DNA of 64,000 bases from CAWFPR01 sp963817635 (GCA_963817635.1 CAWFPR010000009.1:62001-126000); one strand, 5' to 3'. Shown: positions 18,784-28,535, counted from the first letter of the stretch. Notes: a model not told the origin generated them from the sequence alone. Made by a program: numbers and translations.

Positions 18784-19215
18784 ATGGCGGACATCGTCCA
18801 GGACTTCCCAATCGCGGCTCCCATAGCGGCTGTGTTCGCCGCGATCGCGACGCCGCGCGGCCTCGACGAGTGGTGGACCATCCACTCGTCCGGCAAGCCC
18901 GCGCCCGGTGCCGAGTACGCGCTCGATTTCGGTCCGGAGTATCAGTGGACGGCAACGGTCGTCGCGTGCGAGCCGGACCGCGTCTTCGAGCTCGAACTGA
19001 CGGCCGCCATGCCGGACTGGCTGCACACGCGCGTCGGATTTCATCTGGAAGACCGCGGCCGCGACACCTGGGTGCGCTTCAGCCATCAGGGATGGCCGGA
19101 GGCCGACGAGCACTTCCGCATCTCGTCGCACTGCTGGGCGCTGTACCTGCGCATTCTGCGGCGGTACCTCGAGCACGGCGAGCGCGTGCCGTATCACGAA
19201 CGGCTGAGTGCGTGA
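18784..19215 (+). CDS. AHSA1-like SRPBCC protein, second of a pair
   Basis: 143 residues. Starts MADIVQDFPIAAPIAAVFAA and continues IATPRGLDEWWTIHSSG, ending with SHQGWPEADEHFRISSHCWA and YLRILRRYLEHGE. The WW motif and SHCW helix are typical of the activator of Hsp90 ATPase 1-like family, where most bacterial members have no known role. It sits directly behind another SRPBCC gene, and both are followed by a hairpin-bearing spacer. Confidence 0.88.
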   Translation: MADIVQDFPIAAPIAAVFAAIATPRGLDEWWTIHSSGKPAPGAEYALDFGPEYQWTATVVACEPDRVFELELTAAMPDWLHTRVGFHLEDRGRDTWVRFSHQGWPEADEHFRISSHCWALYLRILRRYLEHGERVPYHERLSA

Positions 19216-19364
19216 CAGCGGCGATCAGCGTCCGCGCGCTCGCGGGGCTGCCTGGCTGCCACGACATCCCGCTCATCGAAGGCGGCCTGTATGGCGAGGC
19301 GTGTCATGGCGACACCCGTCCCGCACGCGTCGACCGGAAATCGTCCGTAGGAATTCCGTCGCCG

Positions 19365-19422
19365 CCGGCGTCAGCCTGACGTCGTCGGCAACAATCCCGC
19401 AGCTTCCGGCGTCAGCCGGAAG
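19365..19422 (+). repeat. Direct repeat and hairpin upstream of the Dph6-like gene
   Basis: CCGGCGTCAGCC occurs at 19365-19376 and again at 19406-19417. The second copy lies in a perfect hairpin CTTCCGGC-GTCA-GCCGGAAG (19403-19422), which ends 12 bases before the ATG at 19435 and close to its GGAG ribosome site. It could affect translation or be a REP-type unit. No riboswitch family was recognised. Confidence 0.55.
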
Positions 19423-19434
19423 TCGGAGACGCCC

Positions 19435-20094
19435 ATGAAGATTCTCATGTCCTGGAGCAGCGGGAAAGACAGTGCGTGGACCGTGCACCTGCTGCGTCAG
19501 CAGGGCACGCCGCCGGCCGCGCTCCTGACGTCGATCAACGAGGCGGCCGATCGTGTGTCGATGCACGCGGTGCGCGCCGAACTGCTCCGGGCGCAGGCCG
19601 ACGCCGCCGGGCTGCCGCTCGTGATCGTGCCGCTGCCGTGGCCGTGTTCCAACGAGATCTACGAAGAGCGGATGGGCGCCGCCGTGCGGGAGGTCGTCGC
19701 GCAGGGTTTCACGCACGTGGCCTTCGGCGATCTGTTCCTGGAGGACGTCCGACGCTATCGCGAGGATCGGCTCGCCGGAACGGGCCTCGAGCCGCTGTTC
19801 CCGCTGTGGGGGATGCCGACCGCGCCGCTGGCGCACGCCATGATCGCAGGCGGCGTCGAGGCACGCATCACCTGCCTCGATCCGCGAGTGCTGCCGCGCG
19901 AGTTTGCCGGCCGCGCGTTCGACGAGGCGCTGCTGGCGGAGTTGCCGGCTGATGTCGATCCGTGCGCCGAGCGCGGGGAGTTTCACACCTGTGTCGTTGG
20001 CGGCCCGATGTTCTCGAAACGGATCGAGGTGACGATCGGCGAGACGCTCGAGCGGGACGGATTCGTCTTCACCGATTTGCGACTCGGCATGTAG
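19435..20094 (+). CDS. Dph6-like ATP-pyrophosphatase (adenosine nucleotide alpha hydrolase fold)
   Basis: 219 residues. The N-terminal PP-loop motif SWSSGKDSAW (7-16) is exact for this family. Later family features are NEIYEERM, HVAFGDLFLEDVRRYRED and ARITCLDPRVLPREFAGR, then GEFHTCVVGGPMFSK, the GE(F/Y)HT signature of diphthine-ammonia ligase relatives. Bacteria have no diphthamide, so the substrate differs; amidation or adenylation of a small molecule is a reasonable inference. It is preceded by a hairpin and followed by unrelated genes. Confidence 0.92.
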   Translation: MKILMSWSSGKDSAWTVHLLRQQGTPPAALLTSINEAADRVSMHAVRAELLRAQADAAGLPLVIVPLPWPCSNEIYEERMGAAVREVVAQGFTHVAFGDLFLEDVRRYREDRLAGTGLEPLFPLWGMPTAPLAHAMIAGGVEARITCLDPRVLPREFAGRAFDEALLAELPADVDPCAERGEFHTCVVGGPMFSKRIEVTIGETLERDGFVFTDLRLGM

Positions 20095-20220
20095 GGCACG
20101 GCTCTTCAGCGTGTCCGAACAGGTCTGCCAGGCACTCGGACGTTCCCGCCGGACGCACCGCAAGTCCAGGCGTGCCCTACCTGGCCGCGGCATGGATACC
20201 GCGAGGCGTTATGATGGGCC

Positions 20221-20451
20221 ATGGATCTCGTCCATCCGCGGGACAACGAAACGCTCTGCCGGCTGGTCGACCGGTATCGTGCGCGCTGCCTGTGGTTTCT
20301 GCGCGAGGGATACTATCCCGGGACACCGGCGGAGGCACTGCGCGTGCTCGACGCCATCCAGCGCCACGGCGACGTCGAGGCGTTCCAACGGGCGGGAGCA
20401 CTGAAGCAATGGCTCTTAGCGCCTTCCAGCGCGAAATCTGTCAGCTCGTAG
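20221..20451 (+). CDS. Small protein overlapping the AbiEii-like gene
   Basis: 76 residues, MDLVHPRDNETLCRLVDRYR followed by ARCLWFLREGYYPGTPAEAL. Helical and moderately charged. Its 3' end overlaps the next gene by 43 bases in another frame. Small genes in this position next to AbiEii-type nucleotidyltransferases are often the antitoxin or a companion. I do not recognise a domain, so that is context only. The last 12 residues in the overlap look non-conserved. Confidence 0.65.
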   Translation: MDLVHPRDNETLCRLVDRYRARCLWFLREGYYPGTPAEALRVLDAIQRHGDVEAFQRAGALKQWLLAPSSAKSVSS

Positions 20452-21218
20452 CTCGGAATCGCCTGCAGAACGGCGAGAGCTATCTCGCGGGCGCGGCAGC
20501 CCTGAACGAGCTGCTCGGTGCGCCGCGCCTTTCGCGCGATCTGGACATCTTCCACGATACCGAGGAAGCCCTGTCCGTCTCGTGGCAGGCCGATCGCGCC
20601 CTGTTCGACGAAGCGGGCTACGAGGTGCGGGCGTTCCGCGAACGCCAGGGGTTCGTCGAGGCGGAGATTCGTCGCGGCGGCGACGCCGTGCTGATGCAGT
20701 GGGCCCGCGACAGCGCGTATCGCTTCTTTCCGCTGGTCGAGCATGAGGAGTTCGGGCTGACGCTTCACCCCTTCGACCTCGCCACGTCCAAGGTTCTCGC
20801 GCTGGTCGGCCGCGTCGAGGCGCGCGATTTTGTCGACACGCTGACCTGTGACAGAGACGTGCAGCCGCTGGGGTATCTGGCCTGGGCGGCGTGCGGCAAG
20901 GACCCCGGGTTCAGCCCATTGAGCATCCTCGAAGAAGCGGCACGGACGGCGCACTACGCCGACGCTGAGATTCGGGCGCTCGACTTCGCCGGTGATCCTC
21001 CCGATCCCCAGGAACTGTCGCGCACCTGGCGCGTCCAGCTCGCCGCGGCGCGCGCGATGGTCGCGACGTTGCCGGCCGAGGAAGCGGGGCGGGCGGTGCT
21101 GGACGAATCGGGACGATTGTTCCGCGGCGGCGAGGAGGCGCTTCGCGAGGCACTCGCGGTCGGCGCCCTGCGTTACCACAGCGGCTCGATCCGCGGAGCG
21201 TTTCCCCGCATCGTCTAG
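20409..21218 (+). CDS. AbiEii-like nucleotidyltransferase
   Basis: 269 residues from ATG 20409. The polymerase-beta-like motif is evident: YLAGAAALNELLGAPRLSRD followed by LDIFHD (G[G/A]xA...SxDLDxF/D). Then comes a basic region and LTLHPFDLATSKVLALVGRV followed by EARDFVDTL, the second conserved block of AbiEii/AbiGii toxins (DLxxxKxxAxxxRxxxRDxxD). Such proteins act as toxins by modifying tRNA or other substrates, or have been reassigned as housekeeping proteins. The small overlapping upstream gene would be the partner. Confidence 0.85.
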   Translation: MALSAFQREICQLVARNRLQNGESYLAGAAALNELLGAPRLSRDLDIFHDTEEALSVSWQADRALFDEAGYEVRAFRERQGFVEAEIRRGGDAVLMQWARDSAYRFFPLVEHEEFGLTLHPFDLATSKVLALVGRVEARDFVDTLTCDRDVQPLGYLAWAACGKDPGFSPLSILEEAARTAHYADAEIRALDFAGDPPDPQELSRTWRVQLAAARAMVATLPAEEAGRAVLDESGRLFRGGEEALREALAVGALRYHSGSIRGAFPRIV

Positions 21219-21315
21219 CGACGGCGACGAGAGCGCCGGTATTATTCTTGAGGTTCGAATCCGCACGGACGTGCCGGGTCGATCTCGTCGCTGCGCTTCA
21301 CCCGAGGAGATTCCA

Positions 21316-23911
21316 ATGATACGCATCGCGGGAACACCGCTGGCTTCATTTACCATGCTTGGGTGTGCGGCCGCGCTGGCCACGGCAGTCGTCGTGGCCC
21401 AGGGCGAAGGCCAGACGGCCAGGGGGAAGGGCAGCGTCGTGACGCAGGCGGGAGCGCCGTCAAGGGTCGAGAGTCTCGTCGCGGCAATGACGCTGGACGA
21501 GAAGATCAGCATGCTCCACGGCGCCACCGATCCGGCCGGCTACGGCCAGGCGGGGTACATTCCCGGCGTGCCGCGCCTGAACGTCCCGCCGCTGCGGCTG
21601 ACCGACGGTCCGGCAGGGATCCGCACCGCGCAGCCCGCGACGGCGCTGCCGGCGCCCGTCGCGATGGCATCCACCTTCTCGGTCGCACTCGCCGGGCAAT
21701 ACGGGACAGTGCTCGGCCACGACGCCCGTGCGCGGCATCAGAACGTCGTGCTCGGGCCGATGGTCAACATCGTCCGCGTGCCGCAGGGCGGCCGCAACTT
21801 CGAGACGCTCGGCGAGGACCCGCTGCTGGCGAGCCGTCTCGTGGCGGCTGAAACCCGGGGCATCCAGGGCGAAGGCACGATTGCCACCGTCAAGCACTAC
21901 GCCTTCAACAACCAGGAGAACGCGCGCAACTCGGTGAGCGCCGAGGTCGACGAGCGGGTCGGGCGCGAGATCTATCTCCAGGGGTTCGAGGCGTCGATCA
22001 AGGCCGGCGCCGGTTCGGTGATGGCGTCGTACAACAAGGTCAACGGCACCTACGCGGCCGAGAATCCGCAGTTGCTGACCGACGTCCTTCGCAGGGACTG
22101 GGGCTTCAGGGGATTCGTCATGTCGGACTGGGGCGCCACGCACAGCGCGGCCCCCGCGCTCAAAGCCGGCATGGAGATGGAGATGCCCAACGGCCGGTAC
22201 TACGGGACGTTGACCGAGGCGCTGAAGAGGGGAGAACTGTCGGAGGACGTCATCAACGAAGCCGTGAAGCGGATCCTGACCGCGATGGACGCGGCGGGCC
22301 TGCTTGCGCCCGACACCAGGCCGGTGCCGGAGATCCCGGCGGTGTCGGTGGTGGCTCGTGATGTCGCGATTGCGGGGGCCGTGCTGCTGAAGAACCAGGG
22401 CGACGTGCTGCCCCTGTCGAAGGAAGACGCGCAGTCGATGGCCGTGATCGGCCCGGTCGCGAAGGTGCTGCTCGTTGGCGGCGGCGGCAGTTCCGCCGTT
22501 CGCCCGATGCACACGGAGATTCCACTCGAGGTGCTGCAGAAGAGGGCGGGTCCCGGCGCGCGCATCACCTACGCGAAGGGCTACGAGCTCGATGGCGACG
22601 TGGTGCCGTCGACTGCACTGAAGCCGGAAGCGACGATCGACATTGTCGGCGCCGCCGCGCTGCCGGCCGGGACGACGTTTAGCTGGAACGGCACCGTGGT
22701 GGCGCCGAAGACGGGTGATTACATCCTGAATCTGCAGTCGGCCGGCGGCCGGGGCACGTTGTTGCTCGGCGCCGAGGCCGCCGCCGCGCAGCAGGCAGCC
22801 GCGGGGAACCGTGGGCGCGCGGGCGGTCAGGCGGCGGCGCCGGCAGGTCCGGCACGCGGCGGCGCTCCGACGGGCGCTATTCCGGGGGGCGGTCCCGGGT
22901 TCGGCAGAGCTGCGCTTCTGCCGACGGCCGACGGGCTGAGCAACGCGAGCACGCCGATTCACCTCGAGGCCGGAGTGCCGATGCCGATCAGCATCACCGC
23001 GGGCGGCGCCGGGCGCGGCGGTCCGATGCCGGTGCAGGTGCGCCTGGCCTGGGTGACGCCCGACATCGAGAAGGCGCGGATCGACGAGGCGGTGGCGGCC
23101 GCGAAGGCGGCGCGCGTGGCCGTGGTGTTCGTGTACGACGAGGGGACAGAGGGCCGCGACCGGACGTCGCTCGCGCTGCCGGGCATCCAGGACAAGCTGG
23201 TGGCGGCTGTGGCCGCCGCGAACCCGCGCACCGTGGTCGTGATGAACAACGGCGCGCCGGTGCTGATGCCGTGGGCCAGCCAGGTCGCCGCGATCCTGCA
23301 GATGTGGTACCCGGGCCAGGAAGGCGCAGACGCGACCGCGGCGATTCTCCTCGGCGAAGCGGCGCCGGGCGGACGCCTGCCCGTGACGTTCCCCATGCGC
23401 GCAGAGGATGCGCCGGCCGCGAAGGCGGAGCGGTATCCCGGCGTGAACGGCAAGGGCGAATACTCCGAAGGCATTTTCGTCGGCTACCGCTGGTACGACC
23501 AGGAGAAGATCGAGCCGCTCTTCCCGTTCGGCTTCGGCCTGTCGGTACACGACGTTCGCGTACACGAATGTGGCCGCGAAGCGCGCGGGCGACGGCTACG
23601 ACGTGACGTTCACGCTGAAGAACACCGGCACGCGCGCCGGCGTCGAGGTGCCGCAGCTCTACGTTGGCGCCCCGGCGAACCCGCCCGTGCCGATGGCCGT
23701 GAAGTCGCTGGCGGGCTTCGAGGCCGTGACGCTCGCGCCCGGCGCGTCGAAGCTGTTGACGCTGCACGTCGATGCGCGTGCCCTGTCCTACTGGTCCACC
23801 GGGGACCACAAGTGGGTGGCGGCCGGCGGCAAGCGGACCTTCATGGTGGGCGCCTCGTCGCGCGACATCAAGCTCAGGACGGAGGTCACGGTAGCGGTCC
23901 CGAAGTCATAG
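21316..23911 (+). CDS. Glycoside hydrolase family 3 beta-glucosidase with PA14 domain (frame broken at 23544)
   Basis: Reconstructed 864 residues. Signal peptide, then a GH3 N-terminal barrel: MTLDEKISMLHG, LTDGPAGIRT, NIVRVPQGGRNFETLGEDPL, VKHYAFNNQE, VMASYNKVNG, and the nucleophile segment GFVMSDWGATHS. The GH3 C-terminal sandwich is interrupted by a PA14 domain (about 440-560, with FSWNGTVVAPKTGDYILNLQ). A 40-residue Ala/Gly/Gln-rich insert follows. The FN3-like end lies in another frame: deleting one G at 23544-23545 (TCGGTACACGACG) restores GFGLSYTTFAYTNVAAKRAG. Likely exported and active on plant or microbial beta-glucosides; exact sugar unknown. Confidence 0.93.
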
Positions 23912-23985
23912 AGGGTTCCGGGCACGGCCAGGCGCTCGCACGCAATCAGCACTGCTGACGACCCGGACGACCGGTATCCTGTGGA

Positions 23986-25176
23986 ATGAACCAGTACGTC
24001 ACGCCCGCGGGCGCCCGTCGTTCCGTGATCATCGTCGGCGCCGGTATCTTTGGGGTGACGGCGGCTGTTGCTCTGGCCGCCAGAGACTGGCGGGTAAGCC
24101 TTGTCGATGCGGCTCCGGTGCCACGGCCCGAGGCGGCCAGCACGGACATCAGCAAGGTGATCCGCATGGACTACGGCGCCGACGCGCTCTACACCGGGAT
24201 GGCGGAAGCCGCGCTCGACGGCTGGGACCGGTGGAACGTGTCGGAAGAGCCGCCGCTCTACCACGAAGACGGGTTCCTTCTGCTCTCGGCAGGCGAGCTG
24301 CGGCCGGGGGGATTCGAATACGACAGCTGCACGCTGCTGACAGCCAGGGGCCATCGCGTGCAACGCCTGACGCCGGGAGAAATCGCCCGGCGGTTCACGG
24401 CGTGGCCGACATCGATCTACCGCGACGGCTACTTCAATCCACGTGGAGGGTGGGCGCAGAGCGGTGACGTCCTCGCGCGCCTGGTGCGACGCGCGAGCGC
24501 GGCCGGCGTTCAGCTGTGCACCGGATCCGGTTTCGACCGGCTGCTTGAACACACCTCACGCGTTGTCGGCGTGCGGCTGGCGGACGGAACGGAGCTGCTC
24601 GCCGATCGCGTCGTCATCGCCGCTGGCGCATGGACACCGACGCTGCTGCCCCACCTCGGCAACGTCATGTGGGCCACCGGGCAGCCTGTCGTGCACATCA
24701 GCGTAGAGGACCCGGAGCGGTGGCAGGCGCCGCACTTTCCGGTCTGGGGAGCCGACATCGCGCGAACCGGCTGGTACGGCTTCCCCGCCCTGGCGGACGG
24801 CCGGCTGAAGATCGGCCACCACGGCCCGGGCCGGCGCGTGCATCCGGACGAACCGCGGGTGGTGGATGCCCGGGAACTGGGCGCGGTCAGGCGTTTTCTG
24901 GCGGAGAGCCTTCCGGCGCTGACGAGCGCGCCGATCGCCGCCACCCGTCTCTGCCTGTACTGCGACACGTTCGATGGCGACTTCTGGATCGACCACGATC
25001 CGGATCGCCCGGGCCTGATGGTGGCGGCCGGCGACAGCGGTCACGGCTTCAAGTTCGCGCCGGTGCTCGGCGGACTGATCGCGGACGTCCTGGAGCACCG
25101 GCCGAATCCCTGGAAGAGCCGCTTCGCGTGGCGCGCCCGGCTGATCGACGGGAAGGAAGCGGCGCGCGCCATGTAA
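23986..25176 (+). CDS. FAD-dependent amine/sarcosine oxidase-like oxidoreductase (DAO family)
   Basis: 396 residues. Rossmann FAD motif VIIVGAGIFGVTAAVALAAR at about residues 13-32, then SKVIRMDYGADALYTGMAEA, the RxDYG block of monomeric sarcosine oxidase and N-methyltryptophan oxidase. Substrate-side segments and the second FAD block GDSGHGFKFAPVLGGLIADV complete the family signature. It should oxidise a secondary amine or amino acid and make hydrogen peroxide. A convergent hairpin terminator follows. No pathway genes are adjacent, so the substrate is open. Confidence 0.9.
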   Translation: MNQYVTPAGARRSVIIVGAGIFGVTAAVALAARDWRVSLVDAAPVPRPEAASTDISKVIRMDYGADALYTGMAEAALDGWDRWNVSEEPPLYHEDGFLLLSAGELRPGGFEYDSCTLLTARGHRVQRLTPGEIARRFTAWPTSIYRDGYFNPRGGWAQSGDVLARLVRRASAAGVQLCTGSGFDRLLEHTSRVVGVRLADGTELLADRVVIAAGAWTPTLLPHLGNVMWATGQPVVHISVEDPERWQAPHFPVWGADIARTGWYGFPALADGRLKIGHHGPGRRVHPDEPRVVDARELGAVRRFLAESLPALTSAPIAATRLCLYCDTFDGDFWIDHDPDRPGLMVAAGDSGHGFKFAPVLGGLIADVLEHRPNPWKSRFAWRARLIDGKEAARAM

Positions 25177-25271
25177 CGACATCGCTCGACCGCTTGCCTT
25201 GCCGTGACGCAACGCTGGCGCGCTCGCGCCGTCACGGGGCAGGCGCGGACCGCGCCCCGCTTCTCAAAGAA

Positions 25272-25297
25272 AAACCCCCCGCCATGGCGGGGGGTTT
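25272..25297. terminator. Bidirectional rho-independent terminator
   Basis: AAACCCCCCGCC-AT-GGCGGGGGGTTT is a perfect 12-bp-arm palindrome between the stops of two convergent genes, with A-rich and T-containing flanks. It would serve both the FAD oxidoreductase and the PEP-CTERM gene. Confidence 0.85.
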
Positions 25298-25318
25298 AGG
25301 GAAGACGGCGGATGGAAA

Positions 25319-25969
25319 CTACGCCCGACGCTGTTTGCGCAGGCGAAGGCCCGCGAGGCCGAGCCCGAGCAGTGCGAGAAGCGAGGGCTCCGGAACGCTT
25401 CGTTCGTTGACACGGATATTGTCAACGGCGAACGCGTGCTCGTTGACAGTCCCGCCAACGCCTGAGAACGTGACGTTGAGGAGGTTGTTCCATCCCGCCC
25501 CGAAAGCAACATTCTGGAAATCGTTCAGCGGGCCGATTCCGTCGATGACACCATCGAGCAGGAAGTCCGCCACGATCGTGCCGCCGCCGAACAGGTTGCC
25601 GAGCGCATGAACGGTCGTGGCGCCGAAGCCAACGAACCCTTCCGACAGGTCCAGGCTGTTGAGGCTGAACGTGCCGCCGGTCACCATCGCCATGGTCAGG
25701 GCGTTGTCGGCATTTTGACCACCGTTGTCGTGGGTGAACAGATAAGTCGAACCGTCGTCGGCGAAACTGGCGTTGCCGGCGTTCGTGCGGTGGATGTGGT
25801 CGCTGGGCGCAGTAAAGAGAAACCCACCCGAGACCTCGGATGCTTCTATGAGACTGGTGCCCGGCGCGACAGCGATGTCTTCAAAAGTGATGAGGCTTGC
25901 GTTGGCTCGTGTCGCGAAGGCTGCGACGGCTACCACTACGGCGGCAAACACCCGGACTCTGGATCTCAT
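25319..25969 (-). CDS. PEP-CTERM sorting-domain exported protein
   Basis: 216 residues from ATG 25969 (GGGGGAGAT upstream). Signal peptide ends at ATRANAS. A beta-rich middle (GFLFTAPSDHIHRTN, DGSTYLFTHDNGGQNADN, NLLNVTFSGVGGTVNEHAFA, VDNIRV) resembles jelly-roll lectin-like domains. The C-terminus is a textbook PEP-CTERM: VPEPSLLALLGLGLAGLRLR then KQRR. Such proteins are cleaved by an exosortase and exported with exopolysaccharide; no exosortase is in the window, so the genome must encode it elsewhere. Confidence 0.93.
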   Translation of the reverse strand: MRSRVRVFAAVVVAVAAFATRANASLITFEDIAVAPGTSLIEASEVSGGFLFTAPSDHIHRTNAGNASFADDGSTYLFTHDNGGQNADNALTMAMVTGGTFSLNSLDLSEGFVGFGATTVHALGNLFGGGTIVADFLLDGVIDGIGPLNDFQNVAFGAGWNNLLNVTFSGVGGTVNEHAFAVDNIRVNERSVPEPSLLALLGLGLAGLRLRKQRRA

Positions 25970-26432
25970 GGAACATCTCCCCCTCGAGTGAGCGGAGGCG
26001 GCAGCCTGACTAAAGTCGCCCGCCCACCAGACTCTGTTTCGCCAAACGTCACCGGGAGCCGTGTCAGAAATGGCGCCAAGCAACTCACTCGCAGGAGCTT
26101 ACCGATGCTGTTGGGACCTGGTCCTCCCGTGAGTGCGCGCTGGGCGAAGCAATGTTTGTTCCTGCCCTCGATCTTCCCGCATGACGGGCTGGCTCCGGCC
26201 CGCCGCGCGACCTGTTCTTCTGCATCATCGGAATCGCACGAAGCATTCCGGTCCCGAAGCTCCACGGTCGCCATTCGGCAAAACCCGATCGTCTTCGAGG
26301 TGTTGAACCTCGCGCCCGACGGCCCTGTCAGAATCCGCGTGTGCCCTTCGAGCCGCGTCTCGGCTGGCGGGTGCCTGACCACCCGTGGGCATTGGCGGTC
26401 GGGTGCGCGCCAGATCGCGGCCAGCCGCCAGC
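25970..26432. other. Intergenic region upstream of the PEP-CTERM gene
   Basis: No gene with plausible content. It includes the promoter side of the PEP-CTERM gene and the 3' flank of the glycosyltransferase. An imperfect inverted repeat (26083-26097 with 26124-26134; ACTCAC...GCAGGAG against CTCCCGTGAGT) could be a leader structure on the reverse strand. It did not match a riboswitch I know. Confidence 0.4.
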
Positions 26433-28154
26433 CTATTGAGAGGGCGAAAACTCGGCGCGGCGATCCATGTTCAGGCCGGCGCTGCCGGCTGCTGCCACCG
26501 CGCGTCCGACCTCGCTCCGGATCCCCGCGCACAGATGCGTGGCGCCGGATCGATGAGGCTCCCGTCCTCCGGCCGTGACCGTGGCCTCGATCTCGCGGAA
26601 ACGCGGACCCGGCAGCACCAGCGCCAGCGGGGCGCCGTCGTCCGTGCGAACGACGTGAAGGATGTCGCGCCGTTCCATCATTTCTCTCAGTCCCGCGCGG
26701 GTGTCGCGCAGAAGGTGAACTTCCAGGTGAGCCTCCTCGCCAGGCTGCGTCGGATATACCGACCCAAAGCGTGAGACGTCGTCGTTGACGATGTCTGAAG
26801 GCCACCCGGACACGGCGACCGGACGTCCCGCGCACTCTGCGACATCCGCCGTCCAGCGCGTGGCCTGCAGCAGGCTGTTGCCCCAGTAGTCCAGCTCGTA
26901 GTGCTTGAAGGCGCCGTGCGGCCCGCCAACCAGGCCGTTGAAGTACACCGCCTCGTTCGGATGGTTCTTCAGCATGAAGACCAGCGGCTCGGCGCTGCCG
27001 GCCACCAACGCGGCAACCGCAGCGCCTCCGAGAAGGCGGTGCACGGAGGAGGCGACGATGAGGTCGCACCAGCCGGCCGCGGCCAGGATCACCAGCGGCG
27101 GATAGACGAACAGCAGGTGGCGCCAGCCGTCGTAGAGCGTCGCGTGTCGCGCGATCACCAGCACCAGGGGACACAGGCCGATCGCCCACAGTCCGGCGCG
27201 CCACAGTCGCTCTTCGCCCCGTGCCAGGCACGTGGCACCTGCCGCCGACAGCAGCCCGCACAGAACCACGAGCGGTGTCGTGATGGTCATCCATACCGGC
27301 GCATACGTCCATGGCAGAGCCGTGGCTTTCACCTGTTCGCCGGCGAAGAGGACGTCGCCGTCCCAACTGAAGTGCGACACCTGGAACAACGCTTCGACCG
27401 GCCGCACGAGCGGGTTCTGTTGTGCCCACGGCCAGAAGATGGTGCCCGCCGTGAGCGCGACGATGACGACGAGCGTCAGGCGCGAGAGGCTGGCCGCGAG
27501 CTCCCGCGGCGCCCAGGCGCGCGCCCGGATCGTCAGCGCCGCGAGGAGACATCCAAAATACGCCACGAAGAGCAGGCCGCCCGGCCTGACGTTCAATGGC
27601 AGCGCGAGCGCCAAGCCGACGAGCGTGGCCCGTGGCCAGGAGAGGAACGGCGGCGCGGCGCGGACGAGCGTGAAGGCCAGCAGCGCGAAGGCGCAGAGGA
27701 CGGCAAACGGCATGTCCTTCGGGTTGTTCGCCGCGTGCCCCACGTATCTCGGCGAGAGCGCCAGCAGCGCCATCGCAAGTACGCCGGCAGGCGCACCCGC
27801 CAGCCGGAGGGCGAGGAGTCCTGTTGCGAGCAGCCCCGCACCGGCGAAGGCCGCCCCGAGATAGTGGCGCTCCTCCCAGACGTTCCCGCCGAGCCGTTCG
27901 TGGAGCCAGGCGGCCGAGGTGTCGAAGAGCGCGCCGTACAGGTGACGTCCGGTCTCGTCCGGCGTGAATGCCGAGAAGGGGAGCCTGCCGCGCAGGAATT
28001 CGAGCACCTGTTCGCCGTGGGTATGGCGTGCCCGTTCGTCGAATGTGGCACCGTAGGCGGGCGCGAGGCATACGAAGACGACCGTGAGCGCGAGTGCGAT
28101 TCCGCACACGGCCACAGTGCCGCGCGAGCGACGCGAACTGTGAAGCCCAGCCAT
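26433..28154 (-). CDS. Polytopic GT-C-fold membrane glycosyltransferase (GT39-like)
   Basis: 573 residues with about nine to eleven hydrophobic helices. The first periplasmic loop carries ATFDERARHTHGEQ, an acidic DE pair in the position of the GT-C catalytic Asp. Later LALSPRYVGHAANNPKDMPF is typical of dolichyl-phosphate-mannose-like mannosyltransferases, where NPKD is conserved in loop 3. The C-terminal 150 residues are soluble. It would transfer a sugar from a lipid-linked donor on the outer face of the inner membrane. No other sugar genes adjoin it. Confidence 0.82.
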   Translation of the reverse strand: MAGLHSSRRSRGTVAVCGIALALTVVFVCLAPAYGATFDERARHTHGEQVLEFLRGRLPFSAFTPDETGRHLYGALFDTSAAWLHERLGGNVWEERHYLGAAFAGAGLLATGLLALRLAGAPAGVLAMALLALSPRYVGHAANNPKDMPFAVLCAFALLAFTLVRAAPPFLSWPRATLVGLALALPLNVRPGGLLFVAYFGCLLAALTIRARAWAPRELAASLSRLTLVVIVALTAGTIFWPWAQQNPLVRPVEALFQVSHFSWDGDVLFAGEQVKATALPWTYAPVWMTITTPLVVLCGLLSAAGATCLARGEERLWRAGLWAIGLCPLVLVIARHATLYDGWRHLLFVYPPLVILAAAGWCDLIVASSVHRLLGGAAVAALVAGSAEPLVFMLKNHPNEAVYFNGLVGGPHGAFKHYELDYWGNSLLQATRWTADVAECAGRPVAVSGWPSDIVNDDVSRFGSVYPTQPGEEAHLEVHLLRDTRAGLREMMERRDILHVVRTDDGAPLALVLPGPRFREIEATVTAGGREPHRSGATHLCAGIRSEVGRAVAAAGSAGLNMDRRAEFSPSQ

Positions 28155-28190
28155 TGGATCCCGGCGACTGTGACCCTCCCGACTGGACGG

Positions 28191-28535
28191 TCACGCGGCG
28201 TGTTCGGCGCCTATCCAGATAAACGCGCGCCTCCGGGATTCCGAACATCGGAGTGGCTGGGATGGACGAATGCGGACTGTGCCGCCCAGCGCGGCGAGCA
28301 CGCTTCGGACTCCGCCGTAGTCGACTCGCTCCGCTCCGGCCTTGCCGCCGCCGTCCGAGCCGTGCGTGAACACGATCGCGTCCACGCGATCGACCGCGGC
28401 ACCCAGCGTGCCGGGACGTGTGAGGTCACCGACGACCACTTCCACATCGGGGAACAGCCGGCGTGCTGTTCCGGGATCGCAGGCTTCCGCTGTATCGAAG
28501 AACGTCACGCCGCGCATGTCCGACCCTTTCGCCAC
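28191..28535 (-). pseudogene. Chimeric remnant: aldo-keto reductase motif joined to an NmrA/SDR fragment
   Basis: The frame reads MRGVTFFDTAEACDPG, where GVTFFDTAE is the N-terminal motif of aldo-keto reductases. It then switches directly to RRLFPDVEVVVGDLTRPGTL, AAVDRVDAIVFTHGSDGGGK and AGAERVDYGGVRSVLAALGG, the middle of an NmrA-like NAD(P)-binding protein. The GxxGxxG start and the C-terminal half are both missing, and the tail is unlike either family. It appears to be debris of two genes. Identification is from remembered motifs. Confidence 0.55.

Noticed and set aside
19212..19380. Short frame after the second SRPBCC gene (MTAAISVRALAGLPGCHD...)
   Set aside because: No ribosome site, odd composition, and it ends in a repeat region; treated as spacer.
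21460..23565. Reverse frame of 701 codons opposite the GH3 gene
   Set aside because: Shadow of a well-supported enzyme on the other strand.
25966..28248. Reverse frame of 760 codons through the glycosyltransferase and beyond
   Set aside because: It is offset from the glycosyltransferase frame and runs into a promoter region; no protein features.
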